Source: Streptomyces sp. NBC_01723
GTDB lineage: Bacteria; Actinomycetota; Actinomycetes; Streptomycetales; Streptomycetaceae
Assembly (NCBI RefSeq): GCF_036246005.1
Contig: NZ_CP109171.1
Location: 62,001-126,000, forward strand
Direction of reading: 5' to 3'
DNA: 64,000 nt
Below the pieces are notes generated by a model. That model worked only from the letters and a program-made list of their open reading frames with translations, ran no database searches and had not been told where the DNA came from. This document shows positions 1-8,498 of the stretch, piece after piece. The translations under genes were made by a program, and so were the position numbers. How positions within the stretch are numbered: position 1 is the first letter of the stretch; each line of letters begins with the position of its first letter.

Positions 1-42
1 CACAAAGGCCAACCATTGCCGCAGCGCAGAGGGCCTCATGAA

Positions 43-1524
43 ATGAAGAAGACTGACGTCATAGTGGTCGGTGCGGGGCCGGCCGGCCTGATGCTGGCCG
101 GAGAGCTCCGCCTGGGCGGAGCGGACGTGGCCGTCTACGACCGGCTGCCCGCCCCGGCCGGGGAGTCTCGGGCACTCGGCTTCAACCGGCGGGCGGCCGA
201 GTCGCTGGGGCAGCGCGGGCTGCTGGAGCGGCTGGGCGAGTTCCGGTGGGGCCCGATGGGCCACTTCGGCGGGGTCCGCTTCGACCTCGGCATGCTCGAC
301 GAGGACCACAGCGGGGTGCTGGGCCTGTCCCAGGCCAGGACCGAACAGGCGCTGGGCGGCTGGCTGGCCGACCTCGGCGTGCCGGTCCTGCGCGGCCGCG
401 AGGTGACCGCTCTGCGGCCAACGCCCGAGGGTGTCGTGGTGTCCTACACCGGTCCCGACGGGCCCGGCGAGGAGAGCGCCGGGTATGTGGCCGGCTGCGA
501 CGGGGCGGGCAGCACCGTACGCGCGCTGGCCGGCATCCCCACCCGGGACTGGGAGCCCACCAGGGGCATGTACACCGCGGAGATCAGCGGTGTCACCCCG
601 CGCCCCCGGCCGATCGGTGAACGGCTTCCCGGCGGCCGCATGGTGGTGTGCACCCCGCTGGGCGCGGGCCGCTGCCGCGTGGTCGTCCACGACCCCGGCC
701 TGCCCGCCCGTCCGGAGCCGGGTGCGCTGACGTTCTCCCAGGTCGCCGACGCGTGGCGGCGGCTGACCGGCGAGTCGATCGACGACGCGGACTGCCAGTG
801 GCTGTGGGCGTGCGGCAACTCCGCGGCGCTGGCCTCGGAGTACCGGCGCGGGCGGGTGTTCCTGGTGGGCGACGCGGCGCACGAGATCCCGCCGCTGGCC
901 GCGTGGGGACTGAGCGCGGGACTGCAGGACGCGGTGAACCTGGGCTGGAAGCTGGCGGCGGCGGTCCGCGGGTGGGCCCCCGAGGGCCTGCTCGACACCT
1001 ACCACGCCGAACGCCACCCCGTCGGCGAGCAGTTGATCCGCAACGCCCGCGCGGCGTCCAAGCTCTACCTCGGTGACGAGGCCATGGATCCGGTCCGCGA
1101 GGTGGTGGGCGAGCTGCTGGCCCACCGGGACGCCGCCGAGCAGGCCGCCGGAGTCGTGAGCGGTCTCGGTGTCCGCTACGACCTGGCCAAGGGCGAGCAC
1201 CCGCTGCTCGGCCGGCGCATGCCCCCCGAGCACACCCTCGCCCTCCCCGACGGCACCCGCGCCCGCGTCGCCGAACTCCTGCGCACCGGACGCGGCCTGC
1301 TCCTGACCACCGACGACACCGCCGCACACACCGCACGCCACCACACCGACCGCGTCGACATCGTCACCGCAACCGCGGCCGGCACAGCGGCCACCACCCC
1401 CGACACCGTCCTCGTCCGCCCCGACGGCTACGTCGCCTGGACCGCACCCGGCACCACCGACGACCTCGGCCAGGCCCTCGAGCGCTGGTTCGGCGCCGCC
1501 ACCCCGCAGTACGCCGACCGGTGA
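43..1524 (+). CDS. FAD-dependent aromatic polyketide monooxygenase (PgaE/JadH class)
   Basis: A 493-aa group A flavoprotein hydroxylase predicted to oxygenate the angucycline core with NAD(P)H and O2. The sequence shows an N-terminal Rossmann motif (VVGAGPAG, about residues 8-15), the CDG motif near residue 153 (GCDGAGSTVR) and the second FAD motif GDAAH near residue 276, followed by the thioredoxin-like C-terminal domain of this class. The ATG at 43 is chosen because the Rossmann strand begins right after it; AGAGGG lies upstream. The usual PPxGGQGLN-like stretch after GDAAH reads PPLAAWGLS here, so substrate or flavin contacts may differ. The last third is nearly identical in DNA to the next gene. 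Exact position and substrate of oxidation cannot be told from sequence. Confidence 0.9.
   Translation: MKKTDVIVVGAGPAGLMLAGELRLGGADVAVYDRLPAPAGESRALGFNRRAAESLGQRGLLERLGEFRWGPMGHFGGVRFDLGMLDEDHSGVLGLSQARTEQALGGWLADLGVPVLRGREVTALRPTPEGVVVSYTGPDGPGEESAGYVAGCDGAGSTVRALAGIPTRDWEPTRGMYTAEISGVTPRPRPIGERLPGGRMVVCTPLGAGRCRVVVHDPGLPARPEPGALTFSQVADAWRRLTGESIDDADCQWLWACGNSAALASEYRRGRVFLVGDAAHEIPPLAAWGLSAGLQDAVNLGWKLAAAVRGWAPEGLLDTYHAERHPVGEQLIRNARAASKLYLGDEAMDPVREVVGELLAHRDAAEQAAGVVSGLGVRYDLAKGEHPLLGRRMPPEHTLALPDGTRARVAELLRTGRGLLLTTDDTAAHTARHHTDRVDIVTATAAGTAATTPDTVLVRPDGYVAWTAPGTTDDLGQALERWFGAATPQYADR
1165..1500 (+). repeat. 336-bp near-identical repeat, copy 1 (second copy 2676-3011)
   Basis: These bases, the 3' end of the first FAD monooxygenase gene, recur at 2676-3011 in the second with a single mismatch (C at 1294, T at 2805). 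The offset is exactly 1511 nt with no gaps. Shorter near-identical blocks precede it around the GDAAH and LGWKLAAAVRG segments, while the 5' parts of the genes are clearly diverged. This is the signature of gene conversion. Confidence 0.9.
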
Positions 1525-1559
1525 GCGCCCGGCGAAACCCATCGAAGAGGAGCAGACAC

Positions 1560-3026
1560 ATGGCCAGGGATGTCATCGTCGTCGGGGCCGGCCCGGTCGG
1601 GCTGATGACGGCGGGCGAACTCAAGCTCGGCGGCGTGGACGTCGCCGTCCACGAGTCGCTGCCCGCCCCGACGCGCCAGTCGCGCGGCGCGAGCTTCACC
1701 AGGCGCACCGCCGAGTGCTTCGACCAGCGGGGCCTGCTCGGCCGTCTCGGCGCCACTGAGCCCGCCGACAGCCACTTCGGCGGCATCCCGATCGACCTCG
1801 GCATGCTGGCCGAGGACCACTACGGGCACCGGGGGGTCTCCCAGTTCCGCACCGAGCGCATGCTGGAGGACTGGGTGGGCGAACTCGGCGTACCGGTGCT
1901 GCGCGGCCGCGAGGTGACCGGTCTGCGGCAGGACGACGACGGCGTCCTGGTGAGCGTCGACGGACCCGACGGACCGGCCCAGGAGCGGGCCGCCTACCTC
2001 GTCGGCTGCGACGGCGGGCGCAGCACCGTCCGGAAACTGGCCGGGATCGGCTTCCCCGGCACCGACGGCCGGCGCGGTTTCCTCACGGCCGACGTCACCG
2101 GCATCGACACCCGCAAGCGGCGCATCGGCGAGAACCTGCCGGGCGGCAGCATGGTGATGGCGATGGACCTGGAGAACGGCGTGACCCGGGTCGTCGTCCA
2201 CGAGGCCGGTACGCCGCCGCCGCGCGAGCGCGGCTCACTCTCCTTCTCCGACCTCGCCGACGCCTGGCAGCGGCTCACCGGCGAGTCCATCCACCACGGG
2301 CGGTGCCGCTGGATCAGCTGCTTCACCGACGCCTCGCGGGCCGCCGCCGAGTACCGGCGCGGGCGGGTGTTCCTGGCGGGCGACGCGGCGCACGTGCAGC
2401 CCCCGGCCATGGCGCAGGGGCTGAGCGTGGGCGTCCAGGACGCGGTGAACCTGGGCTGGAAGCTGGCGGCGGCGGTCCGCGGGTGGGCCCCCGAGGGCCT
2501 GCTCGACACCTACCACGCCGAGCGTCACCCCGTCGGCGAGCAGCTGGCGCGCAACGCCCGTGCGGCGATCGAACTGCGGCTCACCGGCGAGGACATGGAC
2601 CCGGTCCGCGAGGTGGTGGGCGAGCTGCTGGCCCACCGGGACGCCGCCGAGTACGCGGCCGGCATGCTGAGCAACCTCGGTGTCCGCTACGACCTGGCCA
2701 AGGGCGAGCACCCGCTGCTCGGCCGGCGCATGCCCCCCGAGCACACCCTCGCCCTCCCCGACGGCACCCGCGCCCGCGTCGCCGAACTCCTGCGCACCGG
2801 ACGCGGTCTGCTCCTGACCACCGACGACACCGCCGCACACACCGCACGCCACCACACCGACCGCGTCGACATCGTCACCGCAACCGCGGCCGGCACAGCG
2901 GCCACCACCCCCGACACCGTCCTCGTCCGCCCCGACGGCTACGTCGCCTGGACCGCACCCGGCACCACCGACGACCTCGGCCAGGCCCTCGAGCGCTGGT
3001 TCGGCGCCGCCCGCACGGCCCTCTAG
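1560..3026 (+). CDS. FAD-dependent aromatic polyketide monooxygenase, tandem paralogue
   Basis: A 488-aa paralogue of the preceding oxygenase, 35 nt downstream and surely co-transcribed. It has the Rossmann motif VVGAGPVG at the N terminus, GCDGGRSTVRKL in the middle and GDAAHVQPPAMAQGLS for the second FAD contact. The ATG at 1560 is preferred over a GTG at 1521 because GAAGAGGAG sits about 8 nt upstream of it. The N-terminal two thirds differ clearly from the neighbour, while bases 2676-3011 match 1165-1500 with one mismatch, which points to gene conversion or recent unequal recombination. Likely role: a second hydroxylation or ring-opening oxidation of the angucycline skeleton; the particular reaction is not predictable. 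Confidence 0.9.
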   Translation: MARDVIVVGAGPVGLMTAGELKLGGVDVAVHESLPAPTRQSRGASFTRRTAECFDQRGLLGRLGATEPADSHFGGIPIDLGMLAEDHYGHRGVSQFRTERMLEDWVGELGVPVLRGREVTGLRQDDDGVLVSVDGPDGPAQERAAYLVGCDGGRSTVRKLAGIGFPGTDGRRGFLTADVTGIDTRKRRIGENLPGGSMVMAMDLENGVTRVVVHEAGTPPPRERGSLSFSDLADAWQRLTGESIHHGRCRWISCFTDASRAAAEYRRGRVFLAGDAAHVQPPAMAQGLSVGVQDAVNLGWKLAAAVRGWAPEGLLDTYHAERHPVGEQLARNARAAIELRLTGEDMDPVREVVGELLAHRDAAEYAAGMLSNLGVRYDLAKGEHPLLGRRMPPEHTLALPDGTRARVAELLRTGRGLLLTTDDTAAHTARHHTDRVDIVTATAAGTAATTPDTVLVRPDGYVAWTAPGTTDDLGQALERWFGAARTAL

Positions 3027-3141
3027 GCACTCTCGACCGGTGGGCCGGTCCTTCCGGCCAGACTGCCAGGCACCCGTCCGGGCGCCGGGCGCCCGGCGCC
3101 GGGACGGCCTCTACGACTCCAACCACGAAGGATCTGGTGGA

Positions 3142-4620
3142 ATGGCTGGCACCGAACAGGATCAGGTGAGCGCAAAGCCCCATGTGGTCGTCATCGGGGG
3201 TGGTATCGCGGGACTGGCGGCGGCGTTCCGGCTCCGCAACGAGCCGGTGCGGGTGACGGTCCTGGAGGCGTCGTCCCGGCTCGGCGGGAAACTGTCGGTC
3301 TCCGAGGTGGCGGGGGTCGCGGTCGACGAGGGTGCCGAGTCCCTGTACGCCAACCGGCGCAGGACCACCGGGCTGATCCAGGACGCCGGGCTCGGCGAGA
3401 CGATCATGTCGGCGGGCGAGACCGCGTCGGCGATCTGGTCCCGGGGCGGGATCCGGCGCCAGCCGGACCGTCAGTTCATGGGCGTGCCGTGCGACATGGA
3501 CGACCTCGCCCGGTCCGGTGTCGTCTCCGCCGAGGGTGTCGGCCGGGCCCGGCAGGACCTCGTGCTGCCGTCCTTCGACCGGGTCGGCGACGTCTCGGTC
3601 GCGGACCACGTCGGCGGGCGCTTCGGCCAGGAGGTCGTGGACCGGCTCGTCGAACCTTTCCTCGCCGGGGTGTTCTCCGGCCGTGCCGCGGACCTGTCGT
3701 TCGAGGCCACGCTGACGCCGCTGGCCAAGGCGTCGCGCGCGCACGTCTCGCTCGCGGACGCGGCGGGCTCGCTGACGCCGGTGCTCGCCGAGGGGCAGAA
3801 GCCGCCGCCGGTGCGGGTGGCGACCCTGGACGGCGGATTCGGTTCGCTGCCCCCCGTGCTCGTACGCCAGGTGCTGGCGGCCTCGCCCGACGCGTCGGTG
3901 CGCACCGACGCTCCCGTCCGGGAGCTCACCCGGGTCGCGGGCGGCTGGCGCCTGACCGTGGGCTCGGCCGCCGGCGCGGAGCACATCGACGCCGACGCCG
4001 TCGTCGTCGCCGTTCCGGCCGGTCCCGCGGGCCGGCTGCTGGCCGGGGTCCCGGGCACCTCCGCGGCCGTCTCGGCGTTCGGGGAGGTGCCGTACTCGAG
4101 CGTGGCGATGGTGACGCTCGCCTATCCCCGCGCGGCGTTCCCCGGCGGGCTCTCCGGCCGCGGCTACGCCGGCTACCGGGTGCCCGCGGTGGAGAACAGG
4201 GCGGTCAAGGAGGTCACGTTCACCACGGTGAAGTGGCCGCACCTGGCCGGCGAGGTGGAGATCGTCCGCTGCTCGATCGGGCGGTTCGGCGAGGAGGGCC
4301 TGCTGCAGCGCGACGACGCCGGCCTGGTGGCGCTGGCGACGGCCGAGCTGGCCGAGGCCACCGGTGTCCGGGGCACCCCGGTGGCGACCCGGGTCAGCCG
4401 CTGGCAGGACGCCCTGCCGCAGTACACCGTCGGCCACTTCGAGCGGGTGCGGCGGATCCGGGAGACGGTGGCCGCCCAGCCCGGACTCGCGGTGTGCGGC
4501 GCCCTGTACGACGGTGTCGGCGTCGGCGTGTGCATGGCCTCCGCGCGCCAGGCCGCCGACCAGGTGCTGGCCTGGGTGAGGCAGAACGCCGCGGCCGGTC
4601 CGGTCGCGGTCGCAACCTGA
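3142..4620 (+). CDS. HemY-like FAD oxidase (protoporphyrinogen oxidase superfamily)
   Basis: A 492-aa FAD-dependent amine/porphyrinogen oxidase-type protein. It opens with GGGIAGLAAAFRL, continues with the ExxxRLGGK ribose-binding turn (EASSRLGGKL) and ends with the typical flavin-contacting tail (GLAVCGALYDGVGVGVCMA). The ATG at 3142 has ACGAAGGA upstream. Its length and ends match protoporphyrinogen/coproporphyrinogen III oxidases, which remove six electrons from a tetrapyrrole ring. No other haem gene is nearby, and the gene lies in line with polyketide oxygenases, so it is probably either recruited to dehydrogenate a pathway intermediate or a spare haem enzyme. The family call is firm, the substrate is not. 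Confidence 0.8.
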   Translation: MAGTEQDQVSAKPHVVVIGGGIAGLAAAFRLRNEPVRVTVLEASSRLGGKLSVSEVAGVAVDEGAESLYANRRRTTGLIQDAGLGETIMSAGETASAIWSRGGIRRQPDRQFMGVPCDMDDLARSGVVSAEGVGRARQDLVLPSFDRVGDVSVADHVGGRFGQEVVDRLVEPFLAGVFSGRAADLSFEATLTPLAKASRAHVSLADAAGSLTPVLAEGQKPPPVRVATLDGGFGSLPPVLVRQVLAASPDASVRTDAPVRELTRVAGGWRLTVGSAAGAEHIDADAVVVAVPAGPAGRLLAGVPGTSAAVSAFGEVPYSSVAMVTLAYPRAAFPGGLSGRGYAGYRVPAVENRAVKEVTFTTVKWPHLAGEVEIVRCSIGRFGEEGLLQRDDAGLVALATAELAEATGVRGTPVATRVSRWQDALPQYTVGHFERVRRIRETVAAQPGLAVCGALYDGVGVGVCMASARQAADQVLAWVRQNAAAGPVAVAT

Positions 4621-4636
4621 GCCGTCCCGGCGGATG

Positions 4637-4681
4637 CCGAAGGGGGCCGGGCCCGGTGACTTCGGGCACGGCCCCCTTCGG
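4637..4681. terminator. Bidirectional hairpin terminator
   Basis: A perfect 13-bp inverted repeat (arms 4637-4649 and 4669-4681, CCGAAGGGGGCCG) between the convergent ends of the HemY-like gene and the phenol-hydroxylase-type gene. It lacks a long T run, as is common in Streptomyces. Confidence 0.75.
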
Positions 4682-4694
4682 TCTGCCGGGCGTG

Positions 4695-6446
4695 TCAGCG
4701 GTCCAGCACCGCGGCGAACGCCTTCGCCAGGACCTGCTCCGGGTCCTCGGCGGCGCCCGTGCCGCGCCAGGCGACGTGCTGGTCGGGACGGACCAGGAGC
4801 GCGCCGGCGCCGGTGATCCCCCGGACGGCCTCCCAGCCGCCGTCCGCGTCGGCGTACTCACCGCCGTCGCCGATGCACACCGTGGCGACACGGACCGAGA
4901 ACTTCTCCGCCACCCGCGCGACCGCCTCGCTCCACGGCGTCCCCTGCGGGCCCGTGATCAGCGTGAAGCCGGTGCTGTCCGTGGTGTCGAGCGTGGACAG
5001 GCGCCGTCCGTCGCGGGTGATCCAGGCGTGCGGCAGCCGGTGTCCGGGGCGGGACGTCGGCCGGTGCTCGTTGCGCATGGGGACGCGGGCCGGCGCCTCG
5101 CTGCCGTCCGGGACGAGCGCGCCGTCCTCGTAGTGGAAGCCGACCTCCATGTCGAGCGACTGGCAGCCCCCGCGGTGGGTGTGGAAGATCTCCAGGGCGC
5201 GCGCCCGCACGGTGTCACCGAGCGGCGAGGGGTCGAAGTACGACTCGAGCCGCTGCCTGCGGCGCCCCGCCGGGATGTTGTGGCCGGCGCCCACGGCGTC
5301 GATGACCGCCTGGTGGTGGACGGCGGCGGACACCGCCCAGTCCACGTTCTCCCGGCCCACGGGCCGGCGTTCGCTCTCGTAGGTGTCGATCAGGCCTTCG
5401 GTGGCCCGGCCGCCGAGCACCGCGGCCAGCTTCCACGCGATGTTGTGCGCGTCCTGGATGCCGGTGTTGAGGCCGAGGCCGACGGCCGGGGGCTGGCGGT
5501 GCGCGGCGTCGCCGGCGATCAGCACACGGCCGACGCGGTAGCGGTCGGCGAGGTGCGCGTGCACGATCCAGTCCGTCACCTGGTGCACCGTCACCTCCAG
5601 GTCCGGGATGCGCAGCAGCTCGCGGATCCTGGGGACGACCGTCTCGTTGTCCCAGCGTCCGGGCGGGCCCGGGGCGAAGTGCAGGCCCCACTGCTCGCAC
5701 GCCTTGCCCCAGCTCGGCCCCATCTCGATGAGGTTGCTGGACAGGTCGGGGTCCTCCGGGCTGAGGAAGTGCGTGATGAGCGTGCCCTCCTCCCACCACG
5801 GGGACAGATCGGCGGAGAAGTACGCGGTCGTGGTGTTGACCAGCCCGGGCGGGCCCTGCATCTCGATGCCGACCGCGGCTCCGACCATGCGGCCCCCGTC
5901 GGCCCCGATGAGGTACTTCGACGTGACCGTGGTGAGCTCCCCGGTGTCGAGGTCGCGCACCTCGGCGACGACGTGGTCGCCCTCGTCGGAGAAGGAGATC
6001 ACCTCGTGGTGGAACAGGATCCGGCCCGGATTGCGGTCCTCCGCGTGCCGGCGCAGGATCGGCTCCAGCCACATCTGCGGCAGCTTGGCGGGCAGCACGG
6101 GTCCGGCCGCCGCGTAGGTCCCGGTCAGTTCACCGCCGCCGAAGGCGTCCATCTCGTGGATCAGGCGCCGGTCCAGCGGCCCGTCGCCGGCGAGCGTGGT
6201 CTGCCAGCGCACCTTGCCGAACTTCTCCAGCGGTGCCGCCTCGGCGAGCACGTCGTCGGCGACCGCGTGCTGGCGGAAGATCTCCATCGTGCGCTGGTTG
6301 AGGTAGTGCGCCTTCGGAACCCTCGACGTGTCCGGGTGCCGCTCCACCAGCAGATGATCGACGCCCTGGTCGGACAGGAAGACGGAGGCGGACAGACCAC
6401 ATCCGCCACCGCCCACGATCAGAACCGGAACCTCGACTGATCCCAT
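4695..6446 (-). CDS. Phenol hydroxylase/TfdB-type FAD monooxygenase
   Basis: A 583-aa aromatic-ring flavin monooxygenase of the PheA/TfdB branch, longer than the PgaE-type enzymes elsewhere in the window. It has LIVGGGGCGLSAS at the N terminus, the GADGGRMVGAAVGI segment near residue 200 and GDAAHRQPPAVGLGLNTGIQDAHNIAWKL for the second FAD motif, then a thioredoxin-like C-terminal domain. The ATG at 6446 is preceded by GAAAGGACGACC. It is transcribed alone towards the HemY-like gene, with a hairpin between them. Likely a late ring hydroxylation or oxidative cleavage of the polyketide; regiochemistry cannot be assigned. Confidence 0.88.
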   Translation of the reverse strand: MGSVEVPVLIVGGGGCGLSASVFLSDQGVDHLLVERHPDTSRVPKAHYLNQRTMEIFRQHAVADDVLAEAAPLEKFGKVRWQTTLAGDGPLDRRLIHEMDAFGGGELTGTYAAAGPVLPAKLPQMWLEPILRRHAEDRNPGRILFHHEVISFSDEGDHVVAEVRDLDTGELTTVTSKYLIGADGGRMVGAAVGIEMQGPPGLVNTTTAYFSADLSPWWEEGTLITHFLSPEDPDLSSNLIEMGPSWGKACEQWGLHFAPGPPGRWDNETVVPRIRELLRIPDLEVTVHQVTDWIVHAHLADRYRVGRVLIAGDAAHRQPPAVGLGLNTGIQDAHNIAWKLAAVLGGRATEGLIDTYESERRPVGRENVDWAVSAAVHHQAVIDAVGAGHNIPAGRRRQRLESYFDPSPLGDTVRARALEIFHTHRGGCQSLDMEVGFHYEDGALVPDGSEAPARVPMRNEHRPTSRPGHRLPHAWITRDGRRLSTLDTTDSTGFTLITGPQGTPWSEAVARVAEKFSVRVATVCIGDGGEYADADGGWEAVRGITGAGALLVRPDQHVAWRGTGAAEDPEQVLAKAFAAVLDR

Positions 6447-6603
6447 GGTCGTCCTTTCGGAAGGTGGCAGACAGACCCGCGCCGGCGTTGCGCATCAGGG
6501 CGACGGGGACTGCCGTACGTGCCGGTCTTGGTAGTGCTCGCAGCATGGCAAGGACGTCTCCACCGCCGGTCAAGGACGGGTGGAGACGTCCTGCGCCCAC
6601 CGG

Positions 6604-7095
6604 TCACCGGGAACGCCGCAGCCACCGCTCGTGCCACGGCCGCCGCGGCCGGCCGGTCTGCGCCGGGAGGTCGCTGAAGGCCCAGCCGAGCCAGTCCTTG
6701 ATGTCCACCGCCAGCACCGGTCCGCCGTCCTTGAGGTAGCGGGCGCCGTCGAACTGCGCGTACTTGCGGTCGATCAGACCCAGCGCGTGGGTGCGCTCCG
6801 GGCTCTCGCCGACCACCCGGCCGGTGCCGCGCAGCCGTACCCACCAGGCCTTCAGCCAGTCGTCGTCGTAGAGGTCGGCCAGGACCGTGACCCGCTGGTC
6901 GTGGTCCAGGTTGCGCAGCCGCTTGGGCCGCGGGTTGCCGTTCTTCGGCCGGTCGGTCGGCGAGTAGAAGACGTCGCCGTCGACGACGAAGATGACGGGC
7001 ACCATATGGGTGCCGCCGCGTTCGTCGACCGTGCCCAGCCGGACGGACCGCTCCCCCTCGAACCGGCTCCGCATCTCGTCCTGTCCGAGTTTCAT
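6604..7095 (-). CDS. PPOX-family F420/FMN-dependent oxidoreductase
   Basis: A 163-aa split-barrel protein of the pyridoxamine 5'-phosphate oxidase superfamily, resembling actinobacterial F420-binding members (VRLGTVDERGGTHMVPVIFVV near residues 18-38, then a conserved RxxNLxxDQRVTVL segment). Such enzymes reduce or oxidise small substrates with F420 or flavin. The start ATG at 7095 has GGAGCGGTG just upstream. It lies 113 nt behind the MFS gene as the last member of the peptide/SUMF1/PhyH operon, so it may supply a redox step to that system. A housekeeping role cannot be excluded. Confidence 0.75.
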   Translation of the reverse strand: MKLGQDEMRSRFEGERSVRLGTVDERGGTHMVPVIFVVDGDVFYSPTDRPKNGNPRPKRLRNLDHDQRVTVLADLYDDDWLKAWWVRLRGTGRVVGESPERTHALGLIDRKYAQFDGARYLKDGGPVLAVDIKDWLGWAFSDLPAQTGRPRRPWHERWLRRSR

Positions 7096-7208
7096 CACCG
7101 CTCCTCGTGTCTGGCGCCGCGCATGGCCGCGGCGCCGAGCAGGCCGGCGCGGAGGTCCCGGCGCCGGTGCGCGCTGCCCGTACGGGCCCGGGTGGCCCGT
7201 CAGGCCGC

Positions 7209-8498
7209 TCAGGTCCGGCCGGCGTGCTGCCGCCCGGACACCGGCTGCCGCTCCCCGCGGTGCCGGCGCGTCCTCACCAGCAGCAGCACAACCACGCCCA
7301 CGACGGCGAGGCCGACGGTGGTCAGGCCGGACAGCCGGATGGTGCCCCCCGGGCCGAGCGCGCCGACCAGCGGTCCGCCCAGCGCCGCGCCCAGCGGGGT
7401 CGCGATCACCAGGATCGCGCTGCGGAAGGCGCTGAGGCTCACCAGCTCCTCCAGGGGTGCCTTCTGTTGCAGCAGGGTGATCGTCACCGGGCCGTAGGGC
7501 GCGTAGATCAGTCCGCCGAGGCCGAAGCCCACGATGCCCGCGGCGAGCGTGCCGAACTGGGCGAAGGGGAGGATCGCCAGCCCCCAGCCGGCCACGATGG
7601 CCAGCGCGGTCGGCCACAGCGGGAGCCGCCGCAGCGTTCCGGCGACCAGGGCGCCGATGACCGCGCCGACGCCGAAGGTGCCCCAGATCCACCCGAGTGC
7701 GGTGGGATCTCCGCCCATCTCCTCGGCCACGAAGACCGGGACCGCCACCTCGATCGGCCCGTACAGCAGGTAGAACACGAAGGTGAGGGCGAGCAGGCCC
7801 ATCAGTTCCGGGTGGCGGGCGAGGGTCTGGCCGCTGCGCCGCAACGGGACCGGCGGACGGCGGCCGATCTTGCCGGCGCCGCGCACCCGGGCCGACACGA
7901 CGGCGAGGTACAGATAGCTGACCGCGTCACCGGCCAGCACCGCCGCGGGCCCGAGCGCGGCCGACACCAGACCGGCCAGCGGCGGCCCGATGATGAACGA
8001 CAGCTGCTCCTGGCTGCCCACCAGCGCGTGTCCGGCCAGCCGGTCCTCGTCCTTCAGGGTCTCGGCGACGAACGTCTGCCGTCCGGCGATCCCCCAGGCG
8101 TGCAGGACCGAGGAGGCGGCGAGCAGGGCGATGTAGGTGGTGACGTCCAGCAGATCCAGCCAGTACAGGGCCGGGATCAGGGTGAACACGGCCGCGCGCA
8201 GGACGGCGTTCAGCAGGATCAGGCTTCTGGCGTTGCGCCCGCTCAGCCAGCGTCCCAGGGTGAGCGAGCCGATGGCGGCGGGCAGGCTGTAGGCGGCGAC
8301 CGCCAGGCCCACCACGATGGACCGGTCGGCGGGATCGGCCAGTTCGACGGCCAGCCACGCCACACCGACGAAGCTCATGCCGTCGCCGAGGAAGGAGACC
8401 AGGAAGCCGGGCTGGAGCCGGCGGAAGTCGGGGTTGGCGAGGCAGCGGGTGTAGCCCTCGGGCAGCACCCGCCGCGCCCGCCGTGCTCGGGTCTTCAC
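7209..8498 (-). CDS. MFS exporter
   Basis: A 429-aa integral membrane protein with about ten to twelve hydrophobic helices, of the MFS_3/enterobactin-exporter-like type (N-terminal FRRLQPGFLVSFLGDGMSFVG, then LTLGRWLSGRNAR, a typical loop 2-3 sequence). The start is a GTG at 8498 overlapping the TGA of the upstream SUMF1-like gene (GTGA), so it is translationally coupled to it. A proton-driven exporter placed last in a tightly overlapping peptide-modification operon suggests that it secretes the product of that operon. It could equally export the polyketide. Confidence 0.85.
   Translation of the reverse strand: MKTRARRARRVLPEGYTRCLANPDFRRLQPGFLVSFLGDGMSFVGVAWLAVELADPADRSIVVGLAVAAYSLPAAIGSLTLGRWLSGRNARSLILLNAVLRAAVFTLIPALYWLDLLDVTTYIALLAASSVLHAWGIAGRQTFVAETLKDEDRLAGHALVGSQEQLSFIIGPPLAGLVSAALGPAAVLAGDAVSYLYLAVVSARVRGAGKIGRRPPVPLRRSGQTLARHPELMGLLALTFVFYLLYGPIEVAVPVFVAEEMGGDPTALGWIWGTFGVGAVIGALVAGTLRRLPLWPTALAIVAGWGLAILPFAQFGTLAAGIVGFGLGGLIYAPYGPVTITLLQQKAPLEELVSLSAFRSAILVIATPLGAALGGPLVGALGPGGTIRLSGLTTVGLAVVGVVVLLLVRTRRHRGERQPVSGRQHAGRT

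Noticed and set aside
2..46. Possible 3' end of an upstream gene overlapping the first monooxygenase (TGA at 44-46)
   Set aside because: Only 14 codons are visible and no domain can be recognised; the ATGA overlap is suggestive but not enough.
3489..6440. Very long plus-strand frame of 983 codons
   Set aside because: It is the antisense/other-frame shadow of the HemY-like and phenol-hydroxylase genes, very Arg/Gly/Pro-rich, with no domain.
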